DNA of 64,000 nucleotides. Source: Sporosarcina sp. P2 (GTDB taxonomy: Bacteria > Bacillota > Bacilli > Bacillales_A > Planococcaceae). Shown here one piece after another: positions 8,413-17,646 of this stretch. The position numbers were made by a program, and so were the translations under genes. Below the pieces are notes generated by a model that had not been told where the DNA came from, did not search any database, and worked only from the letters and a program-made list of their open reading frames with translations. Each line of letters begins with the position of its first letter. The stretch's first letter is position 1. The DNA is taken from NCBI RefSeq assembly GCF_002743255.1, contig NZ_PDYY01000009.1:62001-126000 (forward strand), in the 5' to 3' direction.

Positions 8413-9373
8413 ATTATTGAAACGATTATTTGCTGCGCAAGGTGAGCCTATATCAGGTCAAGATATTGCCGATGAGTTCGGTCTTTCGCGCACAGCAATC
8501 TGGAAATATATTAAAGAACTTGAGGAAGAGGGCTATGAGATCGGGTCACAACGTAAAAAAGGCTATTATTTAATCGAAGCACCCGATTTGGTTAACCAAG
8601 GGAATATCACTGAATATTTAACGACAGAACGCTACGGTCGAAACATTAAATATTTCACAACAGTGCCCACTACACAGACAATCGCACATGAAGATGCGCA
8701 AAATGGAGCAGAAGATGGCGCATTAATTATTTCGGAAGAGCAGACGGCGGGTAAAGGGCGTTTGGCGAGACCTTGGACATCAAAAGCCAATCGGGGTATT
8801 TGGATGAGTTTGATCATTCGTCCTGATTTGCCACCTCAACAAGCGCCGCAACTGACACTCGTTGCAGCGGTGGCAATCGTACGTGCAATTGAAGAAGTGA
8901 CGGATATTCAACCCGTTATTAAGTGGCCAAATGATATATTAATCAATGGTAAAAAAGTCACAGGTATCCTGACAGAGCTTCAGGCTGATCCTGACCGTGT
9001 CAAAGCCATTATTTTAGGGATGGGAATCAACGCCAATCAGCAGCTATCTGATTTTCCGGAAGAACTGCAAATGATTGCGACTTCATTACGCATTGAAAAA
9101 GGGGAAATGATTGATCGCGCGCAATTAGTGGCAACCATTCTAAAGTACCTAGAGCAATATACAGACCTATATGTAGAAAAAGGATTCGCACCGATTAAAA
9201 TTTTATGGGAGAGCTATGCTGCGATAACGGGTAAGAAAATCAAAGCAAGTATGGTCCATGAAACGGTTGAAGGTATTGCACTTGGTATTTCCCATGATGG
9301 TATGCTAGAACTTCGATTGGCAGACGGCACTGTGCGTGGAATTTATTCTGCAGACATCGAAGTTAAGAATTAA
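8390..9373 (+). CDS. birA: Biotin-protein ligase and biotin operon repressor
   Basis: Bifunctional protein: it attaches biotin to acetyl-CoA and pyruvate carboxylases via biotinyl-5'-AMP, and represses biotin genes. An N-terminal winged helix (about 1-65, SGQDIADEFGLSRTAIWKYIKEL) is followed by the catalytic domain with TAGKGRLARPW (the biotinyl-AMP loop, usually GRGR) and KWPNDI, then a small C-terminal domain. The 327-residue length is normal. It is the last gene of the operon; no bio genes are in this window. Confidence 0.96.
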   Translation: MKSPVKSELLKRLFAAQGEPISGQDIADEFGLSRTAIWKYIKELEEEGYEIGSQRKKGYYLIEAPDLVNQGNITEYLTTERYGRNIKYFTTVPTTQTIAHEDAQNGAEDGALIISEEQTAGKGRLARPWTSKANRGIWMSLIIRPDLPPQQAPQLTLVAAVAIVRAIEEVTDIQPVIKWPNDILINGKKVTGILTELQADPDRVKAIILGMGINANQQLSDFPEELQMIATSLRIEKGEMIDRAQLVATILKYLEQYTDLYVEKGFAPIKILWESYAAITGKKIKASMVHETVEGIALGISHDGMLELRLADGTVRGIYSADIEVKN

Positions 9374-9376
9374 AAC

Positions 9377-9619
9377 TATACAGAATCTTACTGTTTTGAT
9401 ATAGTGTACGCATAGGGCGGTATCGATTTTGGAGCTGCACCTGTTTGGCAAATGAATTATATAAGAGATCTGCCTTGATCTATTTAGACAGGGACGGAGG
9501 AAGCATCATCAAACGCTTACGCAACCCTTCTGTCCATATTTGGATCAGTAGGGTTTTAATTTCGGCTTTTTTGCCTACCAAACGCCTGCTGAAATCAGAC
9601 GTAAAGGAGAAGATTAACA
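9377..9619 (+). promoter_or_regulatory. Structured 5' leader of panBCD (candidate pan RNA)
   Basis: A plausible promoter is TATACA (9377-9382), 17 bases, TATAGT (9400-9405). The roughly 200-base leader contains a hairpin CCTTG/CAGGG with TCTA/TAGA separated by an unpaired A (9473-9493). It also holds two mutually exclusive folds: 9492-9535 (GGAC...GTCC) and 9523-9555 (AACCCT...AGGGTT, inner CTG/CAG and TCC/GGA), the latter followed by TTTTAATTT like a terminator. The pan RNA motif known upstream of Firmicute panB genes has stems with bulged A residues, so this may be that motif. A 72-codon ORF across the leader looks spurious. Confidence 0.45.
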
Positions 9620-10459
9620 GTGAAATCCACAACAGATTTTTCGAAAATGAAAGCAGATGGTGAAAAAATCAGTATGTTGACAGCATACGATTATCCGACA
9701 GCACAAATTGCAGAACAAGCAGAGATTGATGTACTACTTGTCGGAGATTCTCTTGGCATGGTTGTGCTTGGCTATGATTCGACAGCACATGTAACGCTTG
9801 ATGAAATGAGTCATCATGGTAAAGCAGTTCGACGGGGTGCGAAAGATACATTCGTAATTGTAGATATGCCATTTGGTACGTATCATGGTTCCGCTGACAT
9901 GACATTACAGAATGCTTTACGTTTATTCCAGGAAACGTCTGCGAATGCTTTGAAAGTAGAAGGCGGTGGTGCGGTCATCGAAAAAATCCAATTGTTGACG
10001 ACAGCTGGCATACCAGTATGTGCGCACTTAGGATTGTTACCGCAGTCTGCCGGAGTCAGTGGTGGATACAAAGTACAAGGGAAAACGGCAGCTGCAGCTA
10101 AACAGTTAATTGAAGATGCCAAAGCGTGTGAAGCAGCGGGTGCGTTTATGATTGTAGTGGAATGTATTCCTTTCCAATTAGCGAAAGAAGTTGCGCAAGC
10201 AGTTTCTGTTCCTGTTATTGGAATAGGTGCGGGTGCTGAAGCAGATGGGCAAGTACTCGTATTCCATGACATGGTGCGCTACGGTAATCATAAACTACCA
10301 AAATTCGTCGAAAGTTACGCGGAAGTCGGTAAAGATATCGAAGGTGCCATGAGGTTATATAATTTGGCAGTGAAGAACGGAACATTCCCTTCTGAAAGCC
10401 ATCGCTTTACAATGAGGGAAGAAGAACTTGAAGCATTATACGGAGGCAAAACACTATGA
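9620..10459 (+). CDS. panB: 3-methyl-2-oxobutanoate hydroxymethyltransferase
   Basis: Transfers a hydroxymethyl group from methylene-tetrahydrofolate to 2-oxoisovalerate, giving ketopantoate for pantothenate and CoA. The TIM-barrel protein shows [17 protein letters not shown] (about 34-50, metal-binding Asp), AHLGLLPQS and the VVECIP motif with the catalytic glutamate. Length 279 is normal. The start is GTG 9620 with SD AAAGGAGA nine bases upstream. The stop overlaps panC as ATGA, indicating coupling within panBCD. Confidence 0.97.
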   Translation: MKSTTDFSKMKADGEKISMLTAYDYPTAQIAEQAEIDVLLVGDSLGMVVLGYDSTAHVTLDEMSHHGKAVRRGAKDTFVIVDMPFGTYHGSADMTLQNALRLFQETSANALKVEGGGAVIEKIQLLTTAGIPVCAHLGLLPQSAGVSGGYKVQGKTAAAAKQLIEDAKACEAAGAFMIVVECIPFQLAKEVAQAVSVPVIGIGAGAEADGQVLVFHDMVRYGNHKLPKFVESYAEVGKDIEGAMRLYNLAVKNGTFPSESHRFTMREEELEALYGGKTL

Positions 10460-11337
10460 GTACTAGTGCCACCATGCAAATTGTACGGTCGATTGCGGAA
10501 TTGCAAAATATCCTAAATCCAAGAAAACGTGAAGGACGCACAGTAGGTTTCGTACCGACCATGGGCTTTCTTCATGAAGGTCATTTGGAGTTGGTAAAAG
10601 AAGCCAAAAGAGACCACGATATGGTCGTCATGAGTATTTTCGTTAATCCAGCGCAGTTCGGACCAGGAGAGGATTACGAGGCATATCCACGCGATGAGCA
10701 ACATGATGCAGAACTCGCTTCAACAGCAGGAGTCGACTATTTATTTATTCCTTCTGTAGAGGATATGTATCCGCGCAAGAGCGGCATCAGAATTTTGCCC
10801 GGAGCACAAGCATCACGTCTTTGTGGTGCTTCAAGACCAGGTCATTTCGACGGAGTGTTGAAAGTGCTCTTAAAATTATTCAGCATCGTCGATCCAGATG
10901 AATCGTATTTTGGAATGAAAGATGCGCAGCAATTAGCGATTATTGAAACGTTTGTTCGTGATTTTAATCTTCGCACATCGATCTCACGTGTACCTACTGT
11001 TCGTGAAGAAGACGGACTGGCGAAAAGTTCGCGTAATGTTCGTTTGCTTGAACATGAACGAAATGAAGCGAGTGCAATCTACGGTGCGCTATGCCAAGGG
11101 AAACGTAGCTATTACGAAGGCGTTCCACTGCAAGAAGTAGCGAAGATCGTGCGCAAAGTGATTGAAGAAGAAACATCTGGCACGATTGATTACGTCGAAG
11201 TGCTTGCGTATCCATCGTTGGAAGAGAACCTTACTGATACCGAAGAAGTCATCTTGGCCGCTGCGGTACAATTTACTTCCGCGAGACTGATAGATAATAT
11301 TATTATGTCAACTATAAAGGATGAGAAAAATGTTTAG
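10456..11337 (+). CDS. panC: Pantothenate synthetase
   Basis: ATP-dependent ligase joining pantoate and beta-alanine. The nucleotidyltransferase fold shows [14 protein letters not shown] (about 34-47) with the HxGH-type motif, the pantoate-binding stretch after [18 protein letters not shown] and the KSSRNVRL (KMSKS-like) loop near 194-201. Length 293 is slightly longer than usual owing to the N terminus; the ATG overlapping the panB stop is the natural start. Its 3' end overlaps the panD start region. Confidence 0.97.
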   Translation: MSTSATMQIVRSIAELQNILNPRKREGRTVGFVPTMGFLHEGHLELVKEAKRDHDMVVMSIFVNPAQFGPGEDYEAYPRDEQHDAELASTAGVDYLFIPSVEDMYPRKSGIRILPGAQASRLCGASRPGHFDGVLKVLLKLFSIVDPDESYFGMKDAQQLAIIETFVRDFNLRTSISRVPTVREEDGLAKSSRNVRLLEHERNEASAIYGALCQGKRSYYEGVPLQEVAKIVRKVIEEETSGTIDYVEVLAYPSLEENLTDTEEVILAAAVQFTSARLIDNIIMSTIKDEKNV

Positions 11338-11713
11338 AATGATGATGAATGGAAAATTGCATCGCGCGACTGTTACGGAAGCCAATTTAAATTACGTAGG
11401 GAGCATTACGATCGATGGTGCGCTTTTAGAGGCTGCGGGTATGTTACCGAATGAGAAAGTGCAGATCGTCAACAATAATAACGGTGCGCGCTTTGAGACG
11501 TATATTATCGAAGGAGAGCCAGGCAGTGGAGTCATTTGTGTCAATGGAGCTGCAGCTCGTCTTGTACAGCCGGGCGACATCGTGATCATTCTATCCTATG
11601 CGTATGTTTCGGACGAAGAGGCGCGTACTCATCAGCCGACTGTGTTGATTATGGATGAACAGAATCGTGTGAAGGAAGTCATCACGGAAAAACCAGGTGT
11701 CGCTATATTCTAA
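11330..11713 (+). CDS. panD: Aspartate 1-decarboxylase proenzyme
   Basis: Makes beta-alanine from aspartate for PanC. The pyruvoyl enzyme is made as a 127-residue proenzyme that self-cleaves at Gly24-Ser25 in NYVGSIT; Ser25 becomes the pyruvoyl group. Lys9 (NGKLHRATV) and Tyr58-region residues are conserved. An in-frame ATG at 11321 would add three residues, but 11330 matches the B. subtilis N terminus and the SD AAAGGA spacing. It overlaps panC and ends the operon. Confidence 0.95.
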   Translation: MFRMMMNGKLHRATVTEANLNYVGSITIDGALLEAAGMLPNEKVQIVNNNNGARFETYIIEGEPGSGVICVNGAAARLVQPGDIVIILSYAYVSDEEARTHQPTVLIMDEQNRVKEVITEKPGVAIF

Positions 11714-11720
11714 ATAGTAT

Positions 11721-11759
11721 TGAACCCCCCATTTGAGAAGTAATTGAATGGGGGGTTCA
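11721..11759 (+). terminator. Hairpin terminating panBCD
   Basis: TGAACCCCCCATT and AATGGGGGGTTCA form a perfect 13-bp stem with a 13-base loop, eight bases after the panD stop. The T run after it is weak (TTTG), so termination may be partly stem-driven. Confidence 0.75.
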
Positions 11760-11794
11760 TTTGTAAAATATGTGAGTGGGAAGAGATAGCAATG

Positions 11795-11925
11795 GCGATC
11801 TGCGTTCCAGGCGGACGCTTTCCGGGGGAGCAATCTTGAGCCGCTTCCCTCACTTCGTTCAGTCCAGGGTCTCAAGATCACTCTTATTCCCCAGGAGTCG
11901 CCGCCTTCCACTCCGATCAACTAGT
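11795..11925. repeat. Long palindromic dispersed-type repeat
   Basis: This stretch folds back on itself. GGCGGAC near 11811 pairs with the GTCGCCGCC region (11898-11906), GGGGGA (11824-11829) with TTCCCC (11888-11893), and ATCTTGAG (11833-11840) exactly with CTCAAGAT (11871-11878). It is much more GC-rich than its surroundings and has no good ORF. Elements of this look (GCGTTCCAGGCGGACGCTTTCC) recur between genes in many Bacillales genomes as I recall them; copy number here cannot be judged from one window. Confidence 0.7.
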
Positions 11926-12330
11926 GTCGTTTTCTAATTATAGAAAGTGCGATTACAAACAGAAACATAATAACTAATTCGAAATTGTACTATCATAAGA
12001 TAAGGTTATTAAACTGAATACTCTAATGACGAAAGTTCAGACCCTAATTGATTGAAAGGACTAACGTAAATTCGAGACCCTAGACAGGGGCCTTATTTTC
12101 TGATAAGTACACAGTATTACGGCAAAGCGAGGCCTTCGCTGTTCACTTTGCTCCAGCTGAGCCCACAGGAAAGCGTCCCCAGGTGGAGCTTCAATCACGA
12201 ACCACTATCAGAATTACTTTATCGTTTATTAGTTCAAATGGTTTTCTATTGGCCTGAATGCAAGACGTGAGTCGTCATGGTAAATGTGATACAATTTGCA
12301 TTAGAAACCAAATAGGAAGTTGATGATGGT
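11926..12330. other. Gene-free spacer with inverted partial repeat copy (12126-12205)
   Basis: No coding frame is supported between the repeat and dinG. At 12126-12205 there is a second, degenerate piece of the same element in inverted orientation: GGAAAGCGTCC (12168-12178) is the exact complement of GGACGCTTTCC (11813-11823), with CTCCAG and GTGGAGC around it. A small palindrome AGCGAGGCCTTCGCT precedes it. Just before dinG, TACAAT (12290-12295) may be a -10 box, but no convincing -35 is seen. Confidence 0.5.
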
Positions 12331-15102
12331 ATGTCTACAAGCAAATATGCAGTTGTCGATTTGGAAACGACCGGTCATTCGCCTTTAAATGGTGATCGGA
12401 TTATACAAATTGCGATTGTATTTATTGAGAACAATAAAATAATAGATACATATATGCGTTACGTACATCCAAAGCGCCCGATTCCATCTTTCATTCACCA
12501 ACTGACATCCATTGGCGATGAAGAGGTAAAAGACGCTGCCCCTTTTGAAAAGATTGCTCAAGAAGTGGCTGATTTACTTACAGGATGTATTTTTGTCGCG
12601 CATAACACGGACTTTGATGTATCATTTCTACAAAAAGAATTGGTTCGCTGTGGCATGTCAAAATGGCATGGCAAGACGATCGATACCGTGGAACTAGCGA
12701 AGATTATGTATCCCACTTTACCTGGCTTTCGTTTGCAAGATATTGCCGAATCATTAAATATTTCATTAAAGCAAGCACATCGGGCAGATGATGATGCAGA
12801 AGCGACAGCGTTGTTTTTGTTGAAGGCCATTGAGAAAATTAACACTTTGCCTAAAGAGACGCTTAATCGGATGCATGAGCGTTCATTTGCAATGAAATCG
12901 GATGTATCGACATTGTTTTATGAAGCGCTTAAGCAGGCACGTGGAAAGGAAACGTCGAGCGAGTATTCGCTATTTCGTGGTATTCCCTATTTGAAATCAA
13001 CACTAATCCCTGCATCGTGGCCACAGCCCATAGAATTTCCGATCGACAATATGGCGAAAGAACGAGTCATTCAGAAAATTCATCCATCTTATCATGTGAG
13101 GGAAAGTCAGGCATGTTTGATGGATTTGACATGGCAAGCCTTTGCTGAAAAGAAGCAAATCGCAGTGGAGATTCCAACGGGTGTTGGTAAGACGATTGGC
13201 TACTTAGTGCCTGCTTTGATTCGCGCATATGAAACGAAACAGCCTGTTGTTATTAGTACGTATACTAATCACTTGGTCGATACGCTCGCTGAAGAAGTAC
13301 AGAAGCTTGAAAAAGCTTTGCACATGACGATTCCGACGACTGTTGTTAAAGGCATGGCGAATTATATTTCAATGGGGAAATTTGAAGAACTTTTACATTT
13401 TAACGACGAGGTTTACGATGATTCCATCACGATCATGCAATTATTAGTCTGGTTAACGGAAACCACAACTGGCGATTTGGATGAAGTCAATGTATCAGGT
13501 GGCGGTCAGCTGTTTATCGACCGTATTCGTAAGCGTTCCATGCGAGTAAAGAAAGATGAACGTGTGGCAGATTTTTATGCACATACAGTAAAAAACTGTC
13601 AGCAGTCGATGGTAATATTAACAAATCATTCTATGTTGGTGAACGATCAGCAACGTTATGATCCATTATTCCATTCCATCAGCGGATTGGTGATTGATGA
13701 AGCCCATCAAATGAACCAAGCAGCAATACGAACGCATCAACAAGTGTTTTCATATACGAAATGGAAGTATGTAATGAGTCAGTTGAATGGTTTAAGTAGC
13801 TGCCAGCTATTGTTTGATATTCAGGATATCTTAAGGCGATTTCATTTCAATCATAAAATGTCGACTGAACGGCTTCAATATTCATTCAATGAATTCATGT
13901 TCGCATTCGATGAATCGATGCTTGTACTAGTGAACTCCAATTTAACTAACGATAATAAGTCGACAACGAGAACAGTGAAACCATTATCCAAACGTGTGCG
14001 GACAAATGAAATCTTTGACAAAGTTTTGCGTAAGATGAATGAGTATATTAGTGTGACCGAGAACTATGCAATGCCAATCCAAAATCTGTCGAATGAATTG
14101 ACGTTACATGAGCAAGCAGCGCTAAGTGAATGGTATTATTGGATCAATGAAATGAAAATCAAAGCTGGCGAATGGATTGAATTATTTTTGGAAAAGCCAA
14201 ACACAAGCACAACCATTTGGATGGAAAAAGACAGTCGAAGTTTACCTGGCAGTTTGCAAATTAAGAAAAGTCCCGTAAATGGTTCAGAAGTGATCCGTGA
14301 CTTTATAGGTACGTTTGAAGGGGAGGCAGGCATCGTCTGGACGTCCGGAACATTAACAGCGGGACAACAGGACCGTTTTGTGCTGGACCAAGCAGGATTG
14401 CCTTCTAGCGTGCCGCTATACACATTTGATGCCCCAGCGAACTTCTATGAAGGAGCGCATACATTGATTGTGGAAGATATGCCGGATATTCAGCAAGTTT
14501 CAAATGAAGAGTACATCGAAGCAGTAGCAGATGCATTGATCCAAACAGCCGTTGCGATTGAGGGACGCGTCTTTGCATTGTTCTTGTCTCATGATATGTT
14601 GAAGAAGACACATCAAGCAGTGATGGACAGCGAGTCATTACAAGAAGAGTACATGCTAATCGCACAAGGAGTCAGCTCCGGAAGCCGTCATAAATTACTG
14701 AAGACGTTTAAACAGCAAAAGAAAGCAGTGTTATTCGGCACGACAAGCTTCTGGGAAGGTGTAGATGTGCCAGGTGAGCAATTATCTGCAGTGGTCATCG
14801 TTCGTTTACCGTTTACTTCACCCGAAGAGCCACTATTTAAAGCGCGGTCAGAAGCTTTAGTAGCGGACCATAAAAATGCATTTACCCATCTTGGTTTACC
14901 TGAAGCCATACTGCGTTTCAGACAGGGGTTCGGCAGATTGATCCGTTCAACCGATGAACAGGGATTCTTCATCATATTGGATCGACGCATTGACACTAAG
15001 TCCTACGGCAAGTCCTTTTTACAAGCTTTACCTAAGTCATTTGTGAAAAAAGTATCTTTGGAAGGTCTAGTTAACGAGATCGAAAATTGTTATAATGATT
15101 GA
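12331..15102 (+). CDS. dinG: DinG-type protein: 3'-5' exonuclease fused to XPD-like helicase domain
   Basis: The 923-residue protein starts with a DEDD-type 3'-5' exonuclease domain (Exo I DLETTG at about 11-16, Exo II HNTDFDVSFL, Exo III AHRADDDAEAT), followed by an SF2 XPD/DinG-like motor: PTGVGKTIGYL near 280, DEAH near 456 and C-terminal QGFGRLIRS. The four cysteines that bind Fe-S in E. coli DinG are absent, as known for exonuclease-bearing Firmicute DinG, so helicase activity is uncertain. Role: nucleic-acid degradation or repair. ATG 12331 has SD AGGAAG. It sits between panD and ypmB as in B. subtilis. Confidence 0.93.
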   Translation: MSTSKYAVVDLETTGHSPLNGDRIIQIAIVFIENNKIIDTYMRYVHPKRPIPSFIHQLTSIGDEEVKDAAPFEKIAQEVADLLTGCIFVAHNTDFDVSFLQKELVRCGMSKWHGKTIDTVELAKIMYPTLPGFRLQDIAESLNISLKQAHRADDDAEATALFLLKAIEKINTLPKETLNRMHERSFAMKSDVSTLFYEALKQARGKETSSEYSLFRGIPYLKSTLIPASWPQPIEFPIDNMAKERVIQKIHPSYHVRESQACLMDLTWQAFAEKKQIAVEIPTGVGKTIGYLVPALIRAYETKQPVVISTYTNHLVDTLAEEVQKLEKALHMTIPTTVVKGMANYISMGKFEELLHFNDEVYDDSITIMQLLVWLTETTTGDLDEVNVSGGGQLFIDRIRKRSMRVKKDERVADFYAHTVKNCQQSMVILTNHSMLVNDQQRYDPLFHSISGLVIDEAHQMNQAAIRTHQQVFSYTKWKYVMSQLNGLSSCQLLFDIQDILRRFHFNHKMSTERLQYSFNEFMFAFDESMLVLVNSNLTNDNKSTTRTVKPLSKRVRTNEIFDKVLRKMNEYISVTENYAMPIQNLSNELTLHEQAALSEWYYWINEMKIKAGEWIELFLEKPNTSTTIWMEKDSRSLPGSLQIKKSPVNGSEVIRDFIGTFEGEAGIVWTSGTLTAGQQDRFVLDQAGLPSSVPLYTFDAPANFYEGAHTLIVEDMPDIQQVSNEEYIEAVADALIQTAVAIEGRVFALFLSHDMLKKTHQAVMDSESLQEEYMLIAQGVSSGSRHKLLKTFKQQKKAVLFGTTSFWEGVDVPGEQLSAVVIVRLPFTSPEEPLFKARSEALVADHKNAFTHLGLPEAILRFRQGFGRLIRSTDEQGFFIILDRRIDTKSYGKSFLQALPKSFVKKVSLEGLVNEIENCYND

Positions 15103-15174
15103 TGTACAAATAGAAAGCAGGTTGGAAAATGAATCGAAAAAAAACTGCGGTTCATTCAATAGGAAGTGACACTC

Positions 15175-15654
15175 ATGCTCAACTGGATTAAGTTTCTATT
15201 CCTATTTTTACTCGCGCTCGGGTTCACGATTACTATTATCGTTTTCTATCAAGCAGAGAAACCGTTTGCTATATCGGAAAACAAAGTAAAAGAAGCCATA
15301 TTGGCAAATAACGTTCTTGAAAAAGTAGATAAGATGGATCACTATCATGGTAAAACGTCATGGATTACCGTCTATGGTACGGATAAAAACCATCATGAAA
15401 AAATCATCTTCGTGGAAGAAGAGACGACAAAGATTTTGAAAGCTGTATCAATTAAAGATGGTATTACAAAGCGAATAGCCACGGACATTATAAAAAAAGA
15501 GAAGAACGTCAAAGAAGTCCTCAACGCCTCATTGGGCTTAGAAAATGATACCCCGTTTTGGGAAGTTAGTTATCTGGATGATGAGGATTTCTTAAACTAT
15601 GCGTATCTGAATTTTGCAGATGGAAAATGGTTAAAGCGAATTTCAAAATTATAG
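15175..15654 (+). CDS. ypmB: YpmB-like membrane-anchored PepSY/DUF5590 protein
   Basis: Probable single-pass, outward-facing protein of 159 residues: one N-terminal hydrophobic segment (about 4-27), then a soluble part with two PepSY-like halves. Function is unknown. ATG 15175 is preferred over GTG 15166 because AGGAAG (15161-15166) is well placed for it. Its place between dinG and aspB matches B. subtilis ypmB; the small ypmA gene expected before it is missing. Confidence 0.85.
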   Translation: MLNWIKFLFLFLLALGFTITIIVFYQAEKPFAISENKVKEAILANNVLEKVDKMDHYHGKTSWITVYGTDKNHHEKIIFVEEETTKILKAVSIKDGITKRIATDIIKKEKNVKEVLNASLGLENDTPFWEVSYLDDEDFLNYAYLNFADGKWLKRISKL

Positions 15655-15691
15655 AGAAAAATGGAATTAGGACAAAAGGAGAGCGGTCAAT

Positions 15692-16885
15692 TTGAGAAAG
15701 CAATTAGCGTCCAGAGTAAATACTTTATCACCATCTACAACATTAGCGATTACAGCGAAGGCAAAAGAAATGAAGGCATCAGGCATCGATGTGATTGGAC
15801 TCGGGGCTGGCGAACCGGATTATAATACACCTAAGAACATTTTAGATGCAGCATATCAATCTATGAAGGATGGCAAGACGAAATATACTCCGGCGGGTGG
15901 TCTTCCACAATTAAAGGATGCCATAATTGACAAATTGAAAAGAGACCAAGGATTGACTTATACGCGCAATGAAGTATTAGTCGGTATTGGAGCGAAGCAT
16001 GTAATCTATACACTTTTCCAAGTGTTGCTTAATAAAGGCGACGAGGTCATCATTCCTTCGCCATTCTGGGTGAGTTATCCCGAACAAGTGAAGCTTGCAG
16101 AAGGCACTCCTGTGTTCGTTGAAGGAACAGCAGCTGAGCAGTTCAAAGTATCAGCCCAGCAAATCCGTGATGCCATCACGGATCAGACAAAAGCGATCAT
16201 CATTAACTCACCGGGTAATCCAACAGGTATGATTTACTCAAAAGAAGAACTCACAGCGATTGCGGAAGTTTGCCGTGAAAAAGATGTGTGGATCATTTCA
16301 GATGAAATTTATGAGAAGCTTGTTTATGATGATAAAGAGCATGTATCGATCGCACAGCTTTCAGAAGACGCGAAAAATCGTACATTCATTATTAATGGTG
16401 TATCGAAATCCCATTCAATGACCGGCTGGAGAATAGGATATATCGCGGGGGATGAAGAAGTAGTAAGCGCGATGACGAATCTCGCCAGCCATTCCACATC
16501 CAATCCGACGACGACTTCGCAATACGCAGCAATTGAAGCATATAACGGACCGCAAGACACTGTAGAAGTTATGCGAAAAGACTTTGAATCCCGCTTGAAT
16601 CAAGCGTACCCTAAACTTTCTGCTATTCCAGGTTTCCATGTATTGAAGCCACAAGGCGCATTCTATTTATTGCCTGATGTACAGGAAGCAGTAAAGAAGA
16701 CGGGCTATGCAAACGTAGATGATTTCGCCCATGCATTATTGACGGAAGCTAAAGTAGCTGTCATTCCGGGCACAGGATTCGGTTCCGACACGACGATCCG
16801 TCTTTCTTATGCCACGTCAATCGATCTTTTGGAAGAAGGAATTGCACGTATCGATAAGTTTGTACGAGATCATTGGAAAGAGTAA
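15692..16885 (+). CDS. aspB: Aspartate aminotransferase (class I, PLP-dependent)
   Basis: Interconverts aspartate/2-oxoglutarate and oxaloacetate/glutamate. The 397-residue fold-type I enzyme shows SPGNPTG (substrate/PLP site), SDEIYEKLVYD and the PLP-lysine motif SKSHSMTGWRIGY (about 234-246). The C-terminal arginine for substrate carboxylate is in TIRLSYA. The start is TTG 15692 with a strong AAAGGAGAG. The asnS gene that follows aspB in B. subtilis is not here; dnaD comes next. Confidence 0.95.
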   Translation: MRKQLASRVNTLSPSTTLAITAKAKEMKASGIDVIGLGAGEPDYNTPKNILDAAYQSMKDGKTKYTPAGGLPQLKDAIIDKLKRDQGLTYTRNEVLVGIGAKHVIYTLFQVLLNKGDEVIIPSPFWVSYPEQVKLAEGTPVFVEGTAAEQFKVSAQQIRDAITDQTKAIIINSPGNPTGMIYSKEELTAIAEVCREKDVWIISDEIYEKLVYDDKEHVSIAQLSEDAKNRTFIINGVSKSHSMTGWRIGYIAGDEEVVSAMTNLASHSTSNPTTTSQYAAIEAYNGPQDTVEVMRKDFESRLNQAYPKLSAIPGFHVLKPQGAFYLLPDVQEAVKKTGYANVDDFAHALLTEAKVAVIPGTGFGSDTTIRLSYATSIDLLEEGIARIDKFVRDHWKE

Positions 16886-16929
16886 AACAGAAGCGACTGA
16901 CAAGTTGCTGATGAGAGGAAGTTTCAAAT

Positions 16930-17637
16930 ATGCAACAAGATGAACGGCTGAAAATTTGGATGGAGCAGGGAAATGTTTCTATTTCCCAGCTCTTTTTTCA
17001 ACATTATAAACAATTGTTGATTTCGGATAGTGACGCCATGGTATTATTGCATTTGATTGCATTTCAAGGAGCAGGGAACTATTTCCCAACTCCTACCGAT
17101 ATCGCGAATCGTATGCAACTGCAAGAAAAAGAAGTAACGAATTGTCTGCAGCGTATGATGCAAAAAGGATTGTTTTCTATTGAGCAGAGTACGGATGAAA
17201 ATAAAGTATTGCATGAACAATTTTCATTTTATCCTCTATGGAAACGATTGATAGAAGAAGTCGAAAAACAATCGATGAAAACAGAAGAAGAAGTGATTAA
17301 GCAGGAAGAGGGAGAAATCTTCTCGCTTTTCGAGCAGGAATTCGGTCGCTTCCTATCCCCTATGGAATTTGAAACAATCGGTATGTGGATTGATAAAGAT
17401 GGTCATTCAACGGAAATCATTCGTGCGGCATTAAGGGAAGCGGTCCTTGCACAAAAAATGAGTTTACGCTATATCGACCGAATTTTATTTGAATGGAAAA
17501 AGAAAAATGTGAAAACGATGCGCGATGTAGAAAAGCAGACTAAAGCATTTCGTCCAACAACAGTAGCCACAACACCGCAAGTGCAAACTGCGATTAAAGA
17601 TGTGCCTTTTTACAATTGGCTCGAAGAACGGGAGTAG
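16930..17637 (+). CDS. dnaD: DNA replication initiation/primosome protein DnaD
   Basis: Primosome protein that acts with DnaA, DnaB and DnaI at oriC and in restart in low-GC Gram-positives. The 235-residue protein has an N-terminal winged-helix oligomerisation domain (about 1-110) and a C-terminal DnaD/DnaB2 domain (about 125-200) with the closing motif YIDRILFEWKKKNVKT. ATG 16930 has SD GAGGAAG. The nth gene follows immediately, as in B. subtilis dnaD-nth-ypoC. Confidence 0.94.
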   Translation: MQQDERLKIWMEQGNVSISQLFFQHYKQLLISDSDAMVLLHLIAFQGAGNYFPTPTDIANRMQLQEKEVTNCLQRMMQKGLFSIEQSTDENKVLHEQFSFYPLWKRLIEEVEKQSMKTEEEVIKQEEGEIFSLFEQEFGRFLSPMEFETIGMWIDKDGHSTEIIRAALREAVLAQKMSLRYIDRILFEWKKKNVKTMRDVEKQTKAFRPTTVATTPQVQTAIKDVPFYNWLEERE

Positions 17638-17646
17638 GTGATAACG

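Noticed and set aside
9445..9663. 72-codon ORF across the panB leader
   Set aside because: It lies over the structured leader and panB start, has no good SD and an unconvincing composition; panB from GTG 9620 explains the region.
11591..11920. Minus-strand 109-codon ORF
   Set aside because: It runs through panD, its terminator and the palindromic repeat; no SD or family likeness.
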